Source: Prevotella sp. CAG:485 (GTDB lineage: Bacteria; Bacteroidota; Bacteroidia; Bacteroidales; Muribaculaceae). From it: a DNA stretch of 14,677 nt. A model generated the notes under the pieces. That model was not told the origin of the DNA, did not search any database, and saw only the letters and a program-made list of their open reading frames with translations. The translations under genes and the position numbers were made by a program. This document shows, one piece after another, positions 1 through 6,864 of the stretch (positions within the stretch are counted from its first letter, which is position 1; each line of letters starts with the position of its first letter). The stretch is taken from the NCBI GenBank assembly GCA_000437495.1, contig FR897883.1, forward strand, positions 17,495 through 32,171, given 5' to 3'.

Positions 1-21
1 CAGCTGAATCTGTTTCAGCTG
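1..21. terminator. Hairpin downstream of tRNA-Gln
   Basis: An 8-bp perfect inverted repeat (CAGCTGAA at 1-8, TTCAGCTG at 14-21) with a 5-nt loop lies 13 nt past the 3' end of the minus-strand tRNA. It may end or process the tRNA transcript. Any T-run beyond it would fall outside the window, so a terminator role is only inferred. Confidence 0.35.
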
Positions 22-34
22 CGGCTTTTGATTG

Positions 35-105
35 TTGCCTTGGAAGGACTCGAACCCTCACTAAGAGTGCCAGAAACTCGCGTGCTACCGTTACACCACA
101 AGGCA
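35..105 (-). tRNA. tRNA-Gln (anticodon CUG)
   Basis: Read on the minus strand, a 71-nt cloverleaf folds with acceptor TGCCTTG/CAAGGCA, a 3-bp D stem (GTG/CAC) with the conserved GG in the loop, an anticodon loop TTCTGGC giving anticodon CTG (reads CAG, Gln), and T arm GAGGG-TTCGAGT-CCTTC. The weak U1-A72 first pair is a known identity feature of tRNA-Gln. The discriminator base is A and no CCA is encoded, so CCA must be added after transcription. The outermost anticodon-stem pair (27-43) is a C-U mismatch, leaving four pairs there. Confidence 0.93.
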
Positions 106-124
106 ATCTTTCGGTTTTGCGCTG

Positions 125-156
125 CAAAGTTACAACCTTTTTTTGAACTGACCAAA
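125..156 (-). promoter_or_regulatory. Promoter of the tRNA-Gln gene
   Basis: On the minus strand, TTTG (153-156) is followed after exactly 20 nt by TAACTTTG (125-132), matching the Bacteroidetes primary sigma factor consensus TTTG-N19/20-TAnnTTTG. The predicted start lies near position 118-120, about 15 nt before the mature tRNA 5' end. Confidence 0.75.
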
Positions 157-266
157 TATTTTACCCACTTTTTTTAGCTAAAATTTTTCAGCCTTCCCTG
201 CTGTGGAGTGCGAACTCGCTTATTTGCAGTGTTTTACGGCTCTGAAAAATTTTTAATAAAATTGGT

Positions 267-341
267 CCGGGTAGCCGCTTTCTCAGAATCCCGGTGCCCG
301 ATTCCTCAGCAACGAGGCTGCCTGATGCTATCGTTACCCGG
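267..341. other. Gene-free stretch with potential branched RNA fold
   Basis: Between the tRNA promoter and the tnaA terminator there is no supported gene. Inside, CCGGGTA (267-273) and TACCCGG (335-341) are exact complements enclosing two smaller hairpins: GAATC (286-290) with GATTC (300-304), and CCTC (304-307) with GAGG (314-317), which overlap at one base. TGCCCGATT at 295-303 is repeated exactly at 406-414, in the outer arm of the tnaA terminator. No promoter for a separate transcript is visible on either strand. This could be a small RNA, a 3' processing element or chance. Confidence 0.25.
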
Positions 342-363
342 CTGCCAATGCTACAGAAAAATA

Positions 364-414
364 AATCGGGCAGGCGATAGAATCTACTCCAAAGAGGTTA
401 TCGTCTGCCCGATT
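364..414 (-). terminator. Rho-independent terminator of tnaA
   Basis: A 16-bp near-perfect stem (399-414 with 364-379, one mismatch or wobble) with a 19-nt loop starts about 40 nt after the tnaA stop. In the minus direction it is followed by the T-rich tail TTTATTTTT, the form of an intrinsic terminator. Confidence 0.8.
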
Positions 415-454
415 ATTATTCAACCTTCCCGTGTGAGGGGGTAGTGGTTATGGC

Positions 455-1837
455 TTATTTCTGTCCTGCAGGTTTCAGCTGCACGGTGAAGTGGCGCATG
501 ATGGGAGCTTCCCATGTGATTTCCACACCGCGGGTGATGCTTTCTCTGCGGTCGTATACGTTCTTCAGAGCTGCTGCAATCACATCCATGTGGTTGTTGG
601 TGTATACGCGACGGGGTATGCAGAGGCGTACGAAGTCGTTGCCGCCGAAGCGGTTCTCGCGGGTGATGGGGTCGCGGTCGGCGAGGATGTAACCGATTTC
701 GCAGGCGCGGATACCGGCTTCGCGATAAAGCTCTACGGTGAGGGTCTGTGCCGGGAATTCCTCTTTCGGCACATGGGTGAGAACCTTGTCGGCATCTACG
801 AAGATGGCGTGGCCGCCGGCGGGACGCTGATAAGGTATGCCATACTCGTCAAGACGGGCTGCCAGATACTCTACCTGTTTGATGCGGGTGTTGAGGTTGT
901 CGAACTCCGTGTTTTCATCCAGACCAACTGCTAGAGCCTCCATATCGCGGCCGTTCATACCGCCGTAGGTGAGGTAACCTTCGCAGATGATGGCGAATAC
1001 TTTGGCCTTGTCGAACCAGTCTTCGTGGCGAGTGGCGATGAAGCCGCCCATGTTCACGATACCGTCCTTCTTCGATGACATGGTCATGCCGTCGGCCAGG
1101 TCGAACATCTCGCGGGTGATTTCCTTGATAGTCTTGTTCTCGTAGCCTTTTTCGCGAACCTTGATGAAGTAAGCATTTTCAGCAAAACGGGCGGAGTCGA
1201 AGATTACGCGCTTGCCATATTTGTCGGCGATGGCGCGCACCTCGCGCAGATTCTGCATCGAAACGGGCTGGCCGCCGGCCGTGTTGTTGGTGATGGTTAC
1301 AATGATGAAAGGCACCTTGTCGGCATGTTCTGCCAGACATTTCTCCAGTTTCTCCGGGTCAACGTTGCCTTTGAAGGGCACCTCGAGCTGAGTGTCTTTG
1401 GCCTCGTCAACGGTGCAGTCAACGGCTGTGGCCTTGCGGCTCTCGATGTGACCCTTGGTGGTGTCGAAGTGGCTGTTGCCGGGTACATAGTCGCCCTCAT
1501 GCACCAGAGCGGAGAAGAGCACATTCTCGGCTGCGCGTCCCTGATGGGTAGGGATAACATAGTTGAAACCGGTGAGGCGGTTGATGGTCTCTTTGAGCTT
1601 GAACCAGCTGCGTGCGCCGGCATAGCTCTCGTCACCAAGCATCAGGGCTGCCCACTGACGGTCGCTCATTGCGCCTGTGCCTGAGTCGGTGAGAAGGTCG
1701 ATGTAGACCTGCTCGGCCGGAAGTTGGAATACGTTATAGTGAGCGTCTTTGATCCATTGTTCACGCTGCTCGCGGGTGCTTTTGTGGATGGGCTCGACCA
1801 TTTTTATTTTCCACGATTCTGCAAAAGGAAGTTCCAT
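455..1837 (-). CDS. tnaA: Tryptophanase (tryptophan indole-lyase)
   Basis: This is a PLP-dependent cytosolic enzyme that splits L-tryptophan into indole, pyruvate and ammonia. The 460-aa product matches the tryptophanase/tyrosine phenol-lyase (beta-eliminating lyase) family over its full length: IDLLTDSGTGAMSD (46-59), PTHQGR (96-101), DSARFAENAYF (214-224) and MSSKKDG (253-259), whose second Lys (K257) should bind PLP. Two positions separate the subfamilies. D125 in HFDTTKGH and H449 in MRHFT match tryptophanase; tyrosine phenol-lyase has Thr and Phe there. It has its own promoter and terminator, so it appears monocistronic, and no aromatic amino acid permease is adjacent. ATG at 1835-1837 fits the family N-terminus; Met13 is an alternative. 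The roughly 76-nt leader contains no ATG, GTG or TTG, so no TnaC-like peptide is encoded. Confidence 0.95.
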   Translation of the reverse strand: MELPFAESWKIKMVEPIHKSTREQREQWIKDAHYNVFQLPAEQVYIDLLTDSGTGAMSDRQWAALMLGDESYAGARSWFKLKETINRLTGFNYVIPTHQGRAAENVLFSALVHEGDYVPGNSHFDTTKGHIESRKATAVDCTVDEAKDTQLEVPFKGNVDPEKLEKCLAEHADKVPFIIVTITNNTAGGQPVSMQNLREVRAIADKYGKRVIFDSARFAENAYFIKVREKGYENKTIKEITREMFDLADGMTMSSKKDGIVNMGGFIATRHEDWFDKAKVFAIICEGYLTYGGMNGRDMEALAVGLDENTEFDNLNTRIKQVEYLAARLDEYGIPYQRPAGGHAIFVDADKVLTHVPKEEFPAQTLTVELYREAGIRACEIGYILADRDPITRENRFGGNDFVRLCIPRRVYTNNHMDVIAAALKNVYDRRESITRGVEITWEAPIMRHFTVQLKPAGQK

Positions 1838-1919
1838 GGTGTTTGTTTGGTTTTAGGTTGTTTGGATTTTATGGTGTCGCCCAGGGGAGCGGCCTTACCC
1901 GGTTTCCTGGTTTACGCTG

Positions 1920-1950
1920 CAAAGTTACTAAATTTATCCGGCTCGCGCAA
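1920..1950 (-). promoter_or_regulatory. Promoter of tnaA
   Basis: On the minus strand, TTG (1948-1950) is followed after 20 nt by TAACTTTG (1920-1927), a Bacteroidetes -33/-7 pair. The expected start near 1913 gives a leader of about 76 nt that is C/A-rich near the start codon and lacks a clear Shine-Dalgarno sequence. A CCAGG/CCTGG pair within the leader could form a weak hairpin. Confidence 0.7.
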
Positions 1951-1978
1951 TAGCTTTCGCTTCCTCGCCATAAAAAAC

Positions 1979-2012
1979 GTAAGACGTGTCAATATGCTTC
2001 GGCACGCCTTAC
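1979..2012 (-). terminator. Terminator of the peptidase-lipoprotein unit
   Basis: Two 12-nt arms (2001-2012 and 1979-1990) pair on the minus strand with one G-U wobble and one mismatch around a 10-nt loop, followed by GTTTTTT. The T-run and the wobble both favour the minus strand. It lies about 80 nt past the lipoprotein stop. Confidence 0.75.
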
Positions 2013-2091
2013 ATCTGATATTTTGGTTGTCTCGGAATGTGTTGTCAGATAGAATGTTATGGCTTTTCTGACACTCACTCCCGTAGTTCTG

Positions 2092-2757
2092 TCATTCATC
2101 AAGAGTTATGGTAAACAGACCGTAGTCTTTCCATGGCGACTCCATAGGCTTGTCATCTACCCAATATCCGATCTTGTACAGTTCCACATAACCAGAGTCT
2201 TCATCGCCGAGATTCTTGAGGAGTTCATCCCTGTCTTTCTCGAAGTTTTGGTTGTATATGGCGTAGACTTTTATTGTGTGGCTTATGTTTCTCGAAGGCC
2301 ATACAAACTTATATTCGTAGGTCATGGGGCCTTCTTTCAGCTTTTCCCAGGGAATGTCAGCCGGAATAATCAGATACTTGTTTAACTCCAGGTAGCCTTC
2401 CATGTGGATAGGTGTCGTGTTGCCGGGAATATCCATTACGTCGCCATATCGATACTGCTTGCCATTGAATTCGAAATACCAGTCGCTATTCTTGAACTTT
2501 TTCTCGAACCACGGAGTGTCTCTGAGCCACTCGTGGTTGTTGGAACTCATGAAGTTGAGATACGCGTTTACGCCATAGTGATGACTAAAACCGGTCATAC
2601 CCGGTTTGTCGACGTAATACTTTACCGAAATAAGGTTTTCGTTGCCTGGATTTGGGTCTTTTCCCGGCTGCGGCTCATCGTTGTCGCTGCATGACGCCAG
2701 TGCGGAAAGGACGAACGCCATTATCAGCAACATTCCTAAGTTCTTTAATTTTTTCAT
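2092..2757 (-). CDS. Small lipoprotein of unknown function
   Basis: The 221-aa product begins with a typical lipoprotein signal peptide: charged MKK, a hydrophobic stretch, then a lipobox ALASC with Cys23. The residues after the Cys (SDNDEPQPGKDPNPGNE) are acidic and Pro/Asn-rich, resembling the export tag that sends Bacteroidetes lipoproteins to the cell surface. The rest is rich in aromatic residues (many Trp and Tyr), with no catalytic motif I recognise; the makeup suggests a beta-rich binding fold. It starts 68 nt after the end of the frameshifted C10 peptidase, no -7 box is visible in that gap, and a terminator follows it, so it is probably co-transcribed with the peptidase. A role as the peptidase's inhibitor or partner is possible but only a context-based guess. 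Confidence 0.8.
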   Translation of the reverse strand: MKKLKNLGMLLIMAFVLSALASCSDNDEPQPGKDPNPGNENLISVKYYVDKPGMTGFSHHYGVNAYLNFMSSNNHEWLRDTPWFEKKFKNSDWYFEFNGKQYRYGDVMDIPGNTTPIHMEGYLELNKYLIIPADIPWEKLKEGPMTYEYKFVWPSRNISHTIKVYAIYNQNFEKDRDELLKNLGDEDSGYVELYKIGYWVDDKPMESPWKDYGLFTITLDE

Positions 2758-2825
2758 ATGTCTTTGAATTTGTGTAGATTAGTGCTTATGTGCATGGACA
2801 ATAAGGACTATAATGCGTTATTTTG

Positions 2826-4108
2826 TTACTTTTCTACTCCAATTTGAATTCGTTTTCTGTAGCTGAGATCTCCTACACCCCACGGGCAATCCGGCATGTT
2901 TTCGGGATTATAGGCACATCCGGTCTGAGGGTTAAAGCCCATGGCGTGGAAATAGCCGTCACCACCTCCACTGTAACCCCAGTTGCATTGGAAGTATGTT
3001 TCATATTCTGTCCATTGATCTACGCAATGGGTACCTATGTAAACGAATACGGGCACCATGGCAACTTTCCATCCATGAAGTATCCAAGTGTGGCCGGTTT
3101 TTGATTTTGTCCTATTCCGCTTATTATTACCGGATAACCTCTCTTAAACTCGTTGATGATGCGTTTTTCGGAAAATGAGACAAGTTCTCCTCCGTTCTTG
3201 AATCCAAAGTTTAGAAGGGTTCGTGACACATCTTCTGCGTAAGCGGTTGAGACATAGCCTCCATATTTGCTATATTGGACATCAAGATTTTCTTTCTTGC
3301 CGAGTTCTATCAATAGTTCTGCTATATGGACTTGGGCGGCCTGGTTATGGCGCATTGTTGCTGTGTCAGGGCAACTAAGAAGAAGGTCCCAGTCGATGGT
3401 GAATCCATTATATCCGGTGGGGCGGCATTTCTCTGCGGCGAAGAGCTGTGCTACAGCTGTTGCAACACAACAGGCATTGGCGCGTTCTCCCGGTTTACCT
3501 ACAATTTCAGGGCAGAACTGGCTGAACCAGCCGTTTTGATCCCATTTAACAGGACAGAGATTATTAATCGTTGTGTCGATCCCCCCTGCTATCACTGGTA
3601 TAAACACCGGTTCGCCGCGTACCACATAAGTGGAGTCGGTTATAGTTCCTATCGTGCCAATGGTGTCTGTGATAGAGATGTTGTGGCCAACGGTTGCCAC
3701 ACTCCAGTCCTCGACGGCCGGAATCAGTTCGTCAAGGGTCTGTGCGTCGGGTGTGCCGTTTCCTATCGCAAGAAGTTGTGGCAATTCGGCGCGTGCGCTC
3801 ATGAGGGCGTACTGTGTGCCGTTGTCAATGGGGAAGTAGTAGTACAGGGCTTCGTCTTCCTGTGCTCTGGTGAGAAGTTGACGATGACTGTTGAAAGCCA
3901 TACCGTCGCCGATGTTGAGACTCGATCGTGTATGAAGGGTCATTTCGGGAAGAATCTCCCGGAGGTGTTCTTTAGCATCTTGCATGGAAACGTGACGCAG
4001 TGGGATGTTCACTTCTGGAGGCTTGTCCTGAATGTCGGGAATGTCTTGTTGCGAACACCCTGTAAACAATAGGGTGATTAACCCTATTAATAATAATGCT
4101 CTCTTCAT
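2826..4108 (-). pseudogene. C10 (streptopain-type) cysteine peptidase lipoprotein, frameshifted
   Basis: This is an exported papain-like peptidase of family C10. From ATG 4108 it has a lipoprotein signal peptide (MKRALLLIG...LFTGC, Cys18), a propeptide-like region (ALYYYFPIDNGTQYALMSA), and the active-site stretch NACCVATAVAQ; by homology with SpeB the Cys before VAT is the nucleophile, about residue 214. The reading frame then leaves the family sequence at an A5 run (3098-3102) and stops at 3035. The -1 frame continues from the same point with TGHTWILHGW, holding the catalytic His (codon 3090-3092), then FQCNWGYSGGGDGYF, typical of C10 enzymes, ending at 2826. One more A would restore a protein of about 427 aa. 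An upstream ATG at 4141 adds 11 residues but would bury the signal peptide. The cause may be a real mutation, phase variation, a sequencing error or ribosomal slippage. As it stands, the zero-frame product ends without the catalytic His. Confidence 0.85.
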
Positions 4109-4199
4109 AAGAAGCAAGCGACCTGCGTTGTTGTTGAACATTAGAGGAATTTAAATCAAGTGCAGGTCAAGTTTTTCTTGAGAAAAAAAATCCCTGCCG

Positions 4200-4207
4200 C
4201 AAAGATA
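4200..4207 (-). promoter_or_regulatory. -7 box for the C10 peptidase transcript
   Basis: TATCTTTG on the minus strand matches TAnnTTTG. No clear TTTG is found at the -33 distance, where the sequence is A/T-rich. The expected start near 4193 leaves a leader of about 85 nt to ATG 4108, or about 52 nt to ATG 4141. Confidence 0.55.
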
Positions 4208-4470
4208 ATATCTTTTTTTAATATATGGTCTTTTTTAAATAAATTTTTTTTGATTTTTTATCTGGAGGTTTTGGAGATTTTAAGAGTGTGTTTGAATTTA
4301 AATTCACATGAAGAGGAATTTTCGAGGGAATTTCACTGGAAAGACCCTTCATGAGAAAGGAAAGAAAAACCACTTGATTAATAAAACATATAATGCGTGT
4401 TAACTCTAAACTGACGCGCAGTCTGAACCAACGGTGAAGAAGGAGAGTTTAAGTAGTCAAAGACTCTGAA
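4208..4470. other. AT-rich divergent intergenic region
   Basis: This is the bulk of the gap between the divergent peptidase and glycosyltransferase promoters. I see no supported gene; a 64-codon plus-strand reading frame at 4160-4354 is low-complexity Phe/Lys/Ile and looks accidental. The stretch 4390-4470 has only weak short inverted repeats (GCGT with ACGC, AGAGT with ACTCT). Confidence 0.5.
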
Positions 4471-4502
4471 TTTGTGTGTTAGGCGCTTTTTGGTTACTTT
4501 TG
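4471..4502 (+). promoter_or_regulatory. Promoter of the five-gene LPS/mutS2 operon
   Basis: TTTG (4471-4474), a 20-nt spacer and TACTTTTG (4495-4502) form a full Bacteroidetes promoter. Transcription should start at about 4506-4509, leaving fewer than ten leader bases before ATG 4514. It also rules out the upstream in-frame ATG at 4472, which lies inside the promoter. Confidence 0.75.
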
Positions 4503-4513
4503 TAAAAAATTTT

Positions 4514-5704
4514 ATGGCATTGTTCACGCAACACCGGGGGCATGAGCCTTACTATGGTATCTTCAACGACAGTTTCCCGCCTATCCTCGACGGGGTGACG
4601 CTGACGGTGCAGAATTATGTGAACCGCTTTGTGGCCAAGGGGTTGGATGCGTGCGTGGTTACGCCATGGAATCCTGTTTCGGTGCAGGTGGGATGCCCGG
4701 TGATAAAATATTTCTCGCTGCCTATAAGCAACCGAAAACCCTATCGCTACGGTTACCCCAAGTTAGACCCTTTTATATGGTCGCGTCTGCGCAAGGCTCC
4801 GTTCCGAATCCTTCATGCACATTGCCCTTTTTCTTCCGGACGCTTGGCGGTATATGTCAAGAAGCATCAGAATGTGCCCTTGATAGGTACTTTCCACAGC
4901 AAATATAAAACCGACCTTGAACATTCGTTTCACCGTGTGCCCTGGATGGTACCTATCATCATGCGGCGGATTCTGAATTTCTTCAATGCCTGCGACGAGG
5001 TGTGGATTCCGCAGGCTCAGGTCGAGGAAACATTGCGTGAATATGGCTACAAAGGTTCTCTTACGGTTGTGGAAAACGGCAGCGATATGGCCGATGTGCA
5101 ATATGATGACAATATGCGGCAGGAAGCCCGGAAAAAGCTGGGAGTGCCCGACGACGGTGTGTTACAGCTGCTTTTTGTGGGTCAGCACATCTGGGAAAAG
5201 GGGCTCGCCGTGATTATGGATGCGCTTGAATATATGAAGGGCAAAATTCCCTTCCGCATGAATTTCGTGGGCAACGGCTATGCCCTCGGCGAGCTGCGCG
5301 AAAGGGTGCGCCGAAGCGGTCTCAGCAACGTGGTTACAATCAATGGTCTGGTGAACGACCGCAACAGGCTGCGCGATTTCTACTGCGCTTCCGACCTGTT
5401 CCTTTTCCCGTCTTTCTACGATAATGCGCCGTTGGTGGTGCGCGAGGCTGCCGCTTTCTGCACTCCCTCGGTGCTACTTGAAGGCTCAACGGCCGCTGAG
5501 GTGATTACCGACGGGCACAACGGGTTCCTGACTCATGCCGACGGACGCTCTTATGCCGATTTGATAATGCGTCTCGACGCCGACAGAGCCACTATTGATA
5601 AGGTGGGAAGGGCTGCAAAAAATTCTCTTATCAGCAGTTGGGATGACGTGGCCGATGAGGTCCTCGACCGCTATAATGTGCTCCTCAAATCTTACCACCG
5701 GTAA
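4514..5704 (+). CDS. GT4-family glycosyltransferase
   Basis: The 396-aa product has the two-domain GT-B layout of family 4 glycosyltransferases, which transfer a sugar from an activated donor to a lipid or glycan, probably at the cytoplasmic face of the inner membrane. The N-terminal half shows GIFNDSFPPILDGVT (15-29, acceptor-side loop) and HAHCPF (101-106). The C-terminal donor domain has LLFVGQHIWEKGL (219-231) and DNAPLVVREAAAF (303-315). Its E-x7-E-type motif has Asp303 in the first position and Glu311 in the second. ATG 4514 is preferred because the promoter covers the upstream ATG at 4472. The sugar and acceptor cannot be read from sequence. Its place ahead of a flippase-like protein and kdsB suggests envelope glycolipid or LPS work; a diacylglycerol glycosyltransferase role is an alternative. 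Confidence 0.88.
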   Translation: MALFTQHRGHEPYYGIFNDSFPPILDGVTLTVQNYVNRFVAKGLDACVVTPWNPVSVQVGCPVIKYFSLPISNRKPYRYGYPKLDPFIWSRLRKAPFRILHAHCPFSSGRLAVYVKKHQNVPLIGTFHSKYKTDLEHSFHRVPWMVPIIMRRILNFFNACDEVWIPQAQVEETLREYGYKGSLTVVENGSDMADVQYDDNMRQEARKKLGVPDDGVLQLLFVGQHIWEKGLAVIMDALEYMKGKIPFRMNFVGNGYALGELRERVRRSGLSNVVTINGLVNDRNRLRDFYCASDLFLFPSFYDNAPLVVREAAAFCTPSVLLEGSTAAEVITDGHNGFLTHADGRSYADLIMRLDADRATIDKVGRAAKNSLISSWDDVADEVLDRYNVLLKSYHR

Positions 5705-5708
5705 TAAT

Positions 5709-6860
5709 ATGTCTGAATCATCTCAAAACAATATGCCGGAAAAGTCGTCAGCGACAGTTGCCCCGCAGCCCGATAAAAACACTTTCTCGGTGTGGAAGGT
5801 GCTGTTGCCGGTGGCCATAGGCCTTGGCGTCGTGGTTCTGATGTTTTTGCATGATGCCCGGAAAGAGGATCTTTCGGCAGTGATGAGGTCTATAAACTTC
5901 ACCGCTCACACCATCCTCTTTCTGTTGTTGGGCTGGCTCTTCATGATTGGCCGCGACGTTGGTCTGAGCTGGCGTTTCAGGGCTCTTACCGACCACAAAC
6001 TCCGTTGGACACAGGCTTTTAAAGTCGATTTCCTCTGCGAGTTCACATCGTGCATTACACCCTCGGCAGTGGGTGGCTCCTCGTTGGGCATGATTTTCCT
6101 GAATCGCGAGGGCGTGGAACTGGGACGCGCCACAACGCTGATGATAACGACTCTCTTCCTCGACGAGCTCTTCTTTGTCAGCTCTTGTCCGCTGGTTATC
6201 CTCTTCACCCCGGTAAATGAAATTTTCAATTCCGGCTCAGGCGCCTTCTCCAGCGGCATCAAACTCACCTTCTGGCTCGTCTATTCCGGCATCTGCCTCT
6301 GGACCCTGCTCCTCTTCTTAGGCATCATAGTGAAACCGGCCGCCATCCGCAACGTTATCATAAAGCTATTCTCCATCCGCTTTCTGCGTCGCTGGCAGCC
6401 GGCTGTCATAGCTTTGGGCGACAATATGGTCGCCACAAGCGTTGAACTGCGCAAAAAGCGTTTCAGCTTCTGGCTGGAAGTGTTTGGAGGCACCGCTCTC
6501 TCATGGACGTCGCGCTATATGGTTGTTAACGCCATTTTCATGGCCTTTCTCCCCGCCACGGTGAATTTTGCCGACCAGTGGCTCATCCTCGCACGTCAGT
6601 TTGTGGTGTGGGTTGTGCTCATGGTCAGTCCAACTCCCGGCGGCTCGGGTCTCTCAGAATGGCTCTTCACCGAATATTACAGCGATTTGATTCCTTCGGC
6701 AGGCCTGGCGCTGATAATGGCCATCTGCTGGCGACTGATTTCTTATTATGTATATCTGGCCATCGGCGCAGCCATAGTGCCGGGGTGGCTGAAAGATATT
6801 TTCAATTCTCTTCACCGTAATAAAGTAAAGAAAAATCCCCAATCACTCTCCGATAAATAA
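5709..6860 (+). CDS. Flippase-like integral membrane protein (UPF0104/LPG_synthase_TM family)
   Basis: The 383-aa polytopic membrane protein has a polar tail of about 26 residues, then roughly eight hydrophobic segments. It carries the two Gly-rich loops of this family, TPSAVGGSSLG (117-127) and PTPGGSGLSEW (308-318), the latter the family's most typical motif. Relatives include the membrane half of MprF and YbhN/AglD-like proteins, thought to move or hold lipids across the membrane; the Lys/Ala transferase domain of MprF is absent. ATG 5709 is 4 nt after the glycosyltransferase stop; a longer frame starting at 5595 would overlap that gene by over 100 nt and is unlikely. The pair could make and flip one glycolipid, which is inference from position. 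Confidence 0.85.
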   Translation: MSESSQNNMPEKSSATVAPQPDKNTFSVWKVLLPVAIGLGVVVLMFLHDARKEDLSAVMRSINFTAHTILFLLLGWLFMIGRDVGLSWRFRALTDHKLRWTQAFKVDFLCEFTSCITPSAVGGSSLGMIFLNREGVELGRATTLMITTLFLDELFFVSSCPLVILFTPVNEIFNSGSGAFSSGIKLTFWLVYSGICLWTLLLFLGIIVKPAAIRNVIIKLFSIRFLRRWQPAVIALGDNMVATSVELRKKRFSFWLEVFGGTALSWTSRYMVVNAIFMAFLPATVNFADQWLILARQFVVWVVLMVSPTPGGSGLSEWLFTEYYSDLIPSAGLALIMAICWRLISYYVYLAIGAAIVPGWLKDIFNSLHRNKVKKNPQSLSDK

Positions 6861-6864
6861 TATA

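Noticed and set aside
455..1837. Tyrosine phenol-lyase instead of tryptophanase
   Set aside because: Asp125 and His449 match the tryptophanase-specific residues; the lyase has Thr and Phe.
1838..1913. TnaC-like leader peptide before tnaA
   Set aside because: The predicted leader holds no ATG, GTG or TTG on the coding strand.
2043..2073. TGTCAGA/TCTGACA hairpin after the lipoprotein gene as a terminator
   Set aside because: It has only seven pairs, a 17-nt loop and no T-run; the hairpin at 1979-2012 is much better.
3098..3104. Programmed -1 frameshift at a canonical A-AAA-AAC heptamer
   Set aside because: Only five A's are present and the zero-frame codons are CAA AAA CCG, so the P-site codon would mispair after slipping. 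Simple indel or weak single-tRNA slippage is favoured.
3326..4072. 248-codon plus-strand open frame opposite the C10 peptidase
   Set aside because: The minus-strand frame carries the signal peptide and C10 motifs; the plus-strand product is Cys-rich with no recognisable domain, so it is a shadow.
4160..4354. Small plus-strand gene of 64 codons
   Set aside because: It is low-complexity translation of AT-rich DNA that runs through the peptidase promoter region.
5595..5708. Upstream start for the flippase-like protein
   Set aside because: It would overlap the glycosyltransferase by 110 nt and add a non-family segment; ATG 5709 fits the operon spacing.
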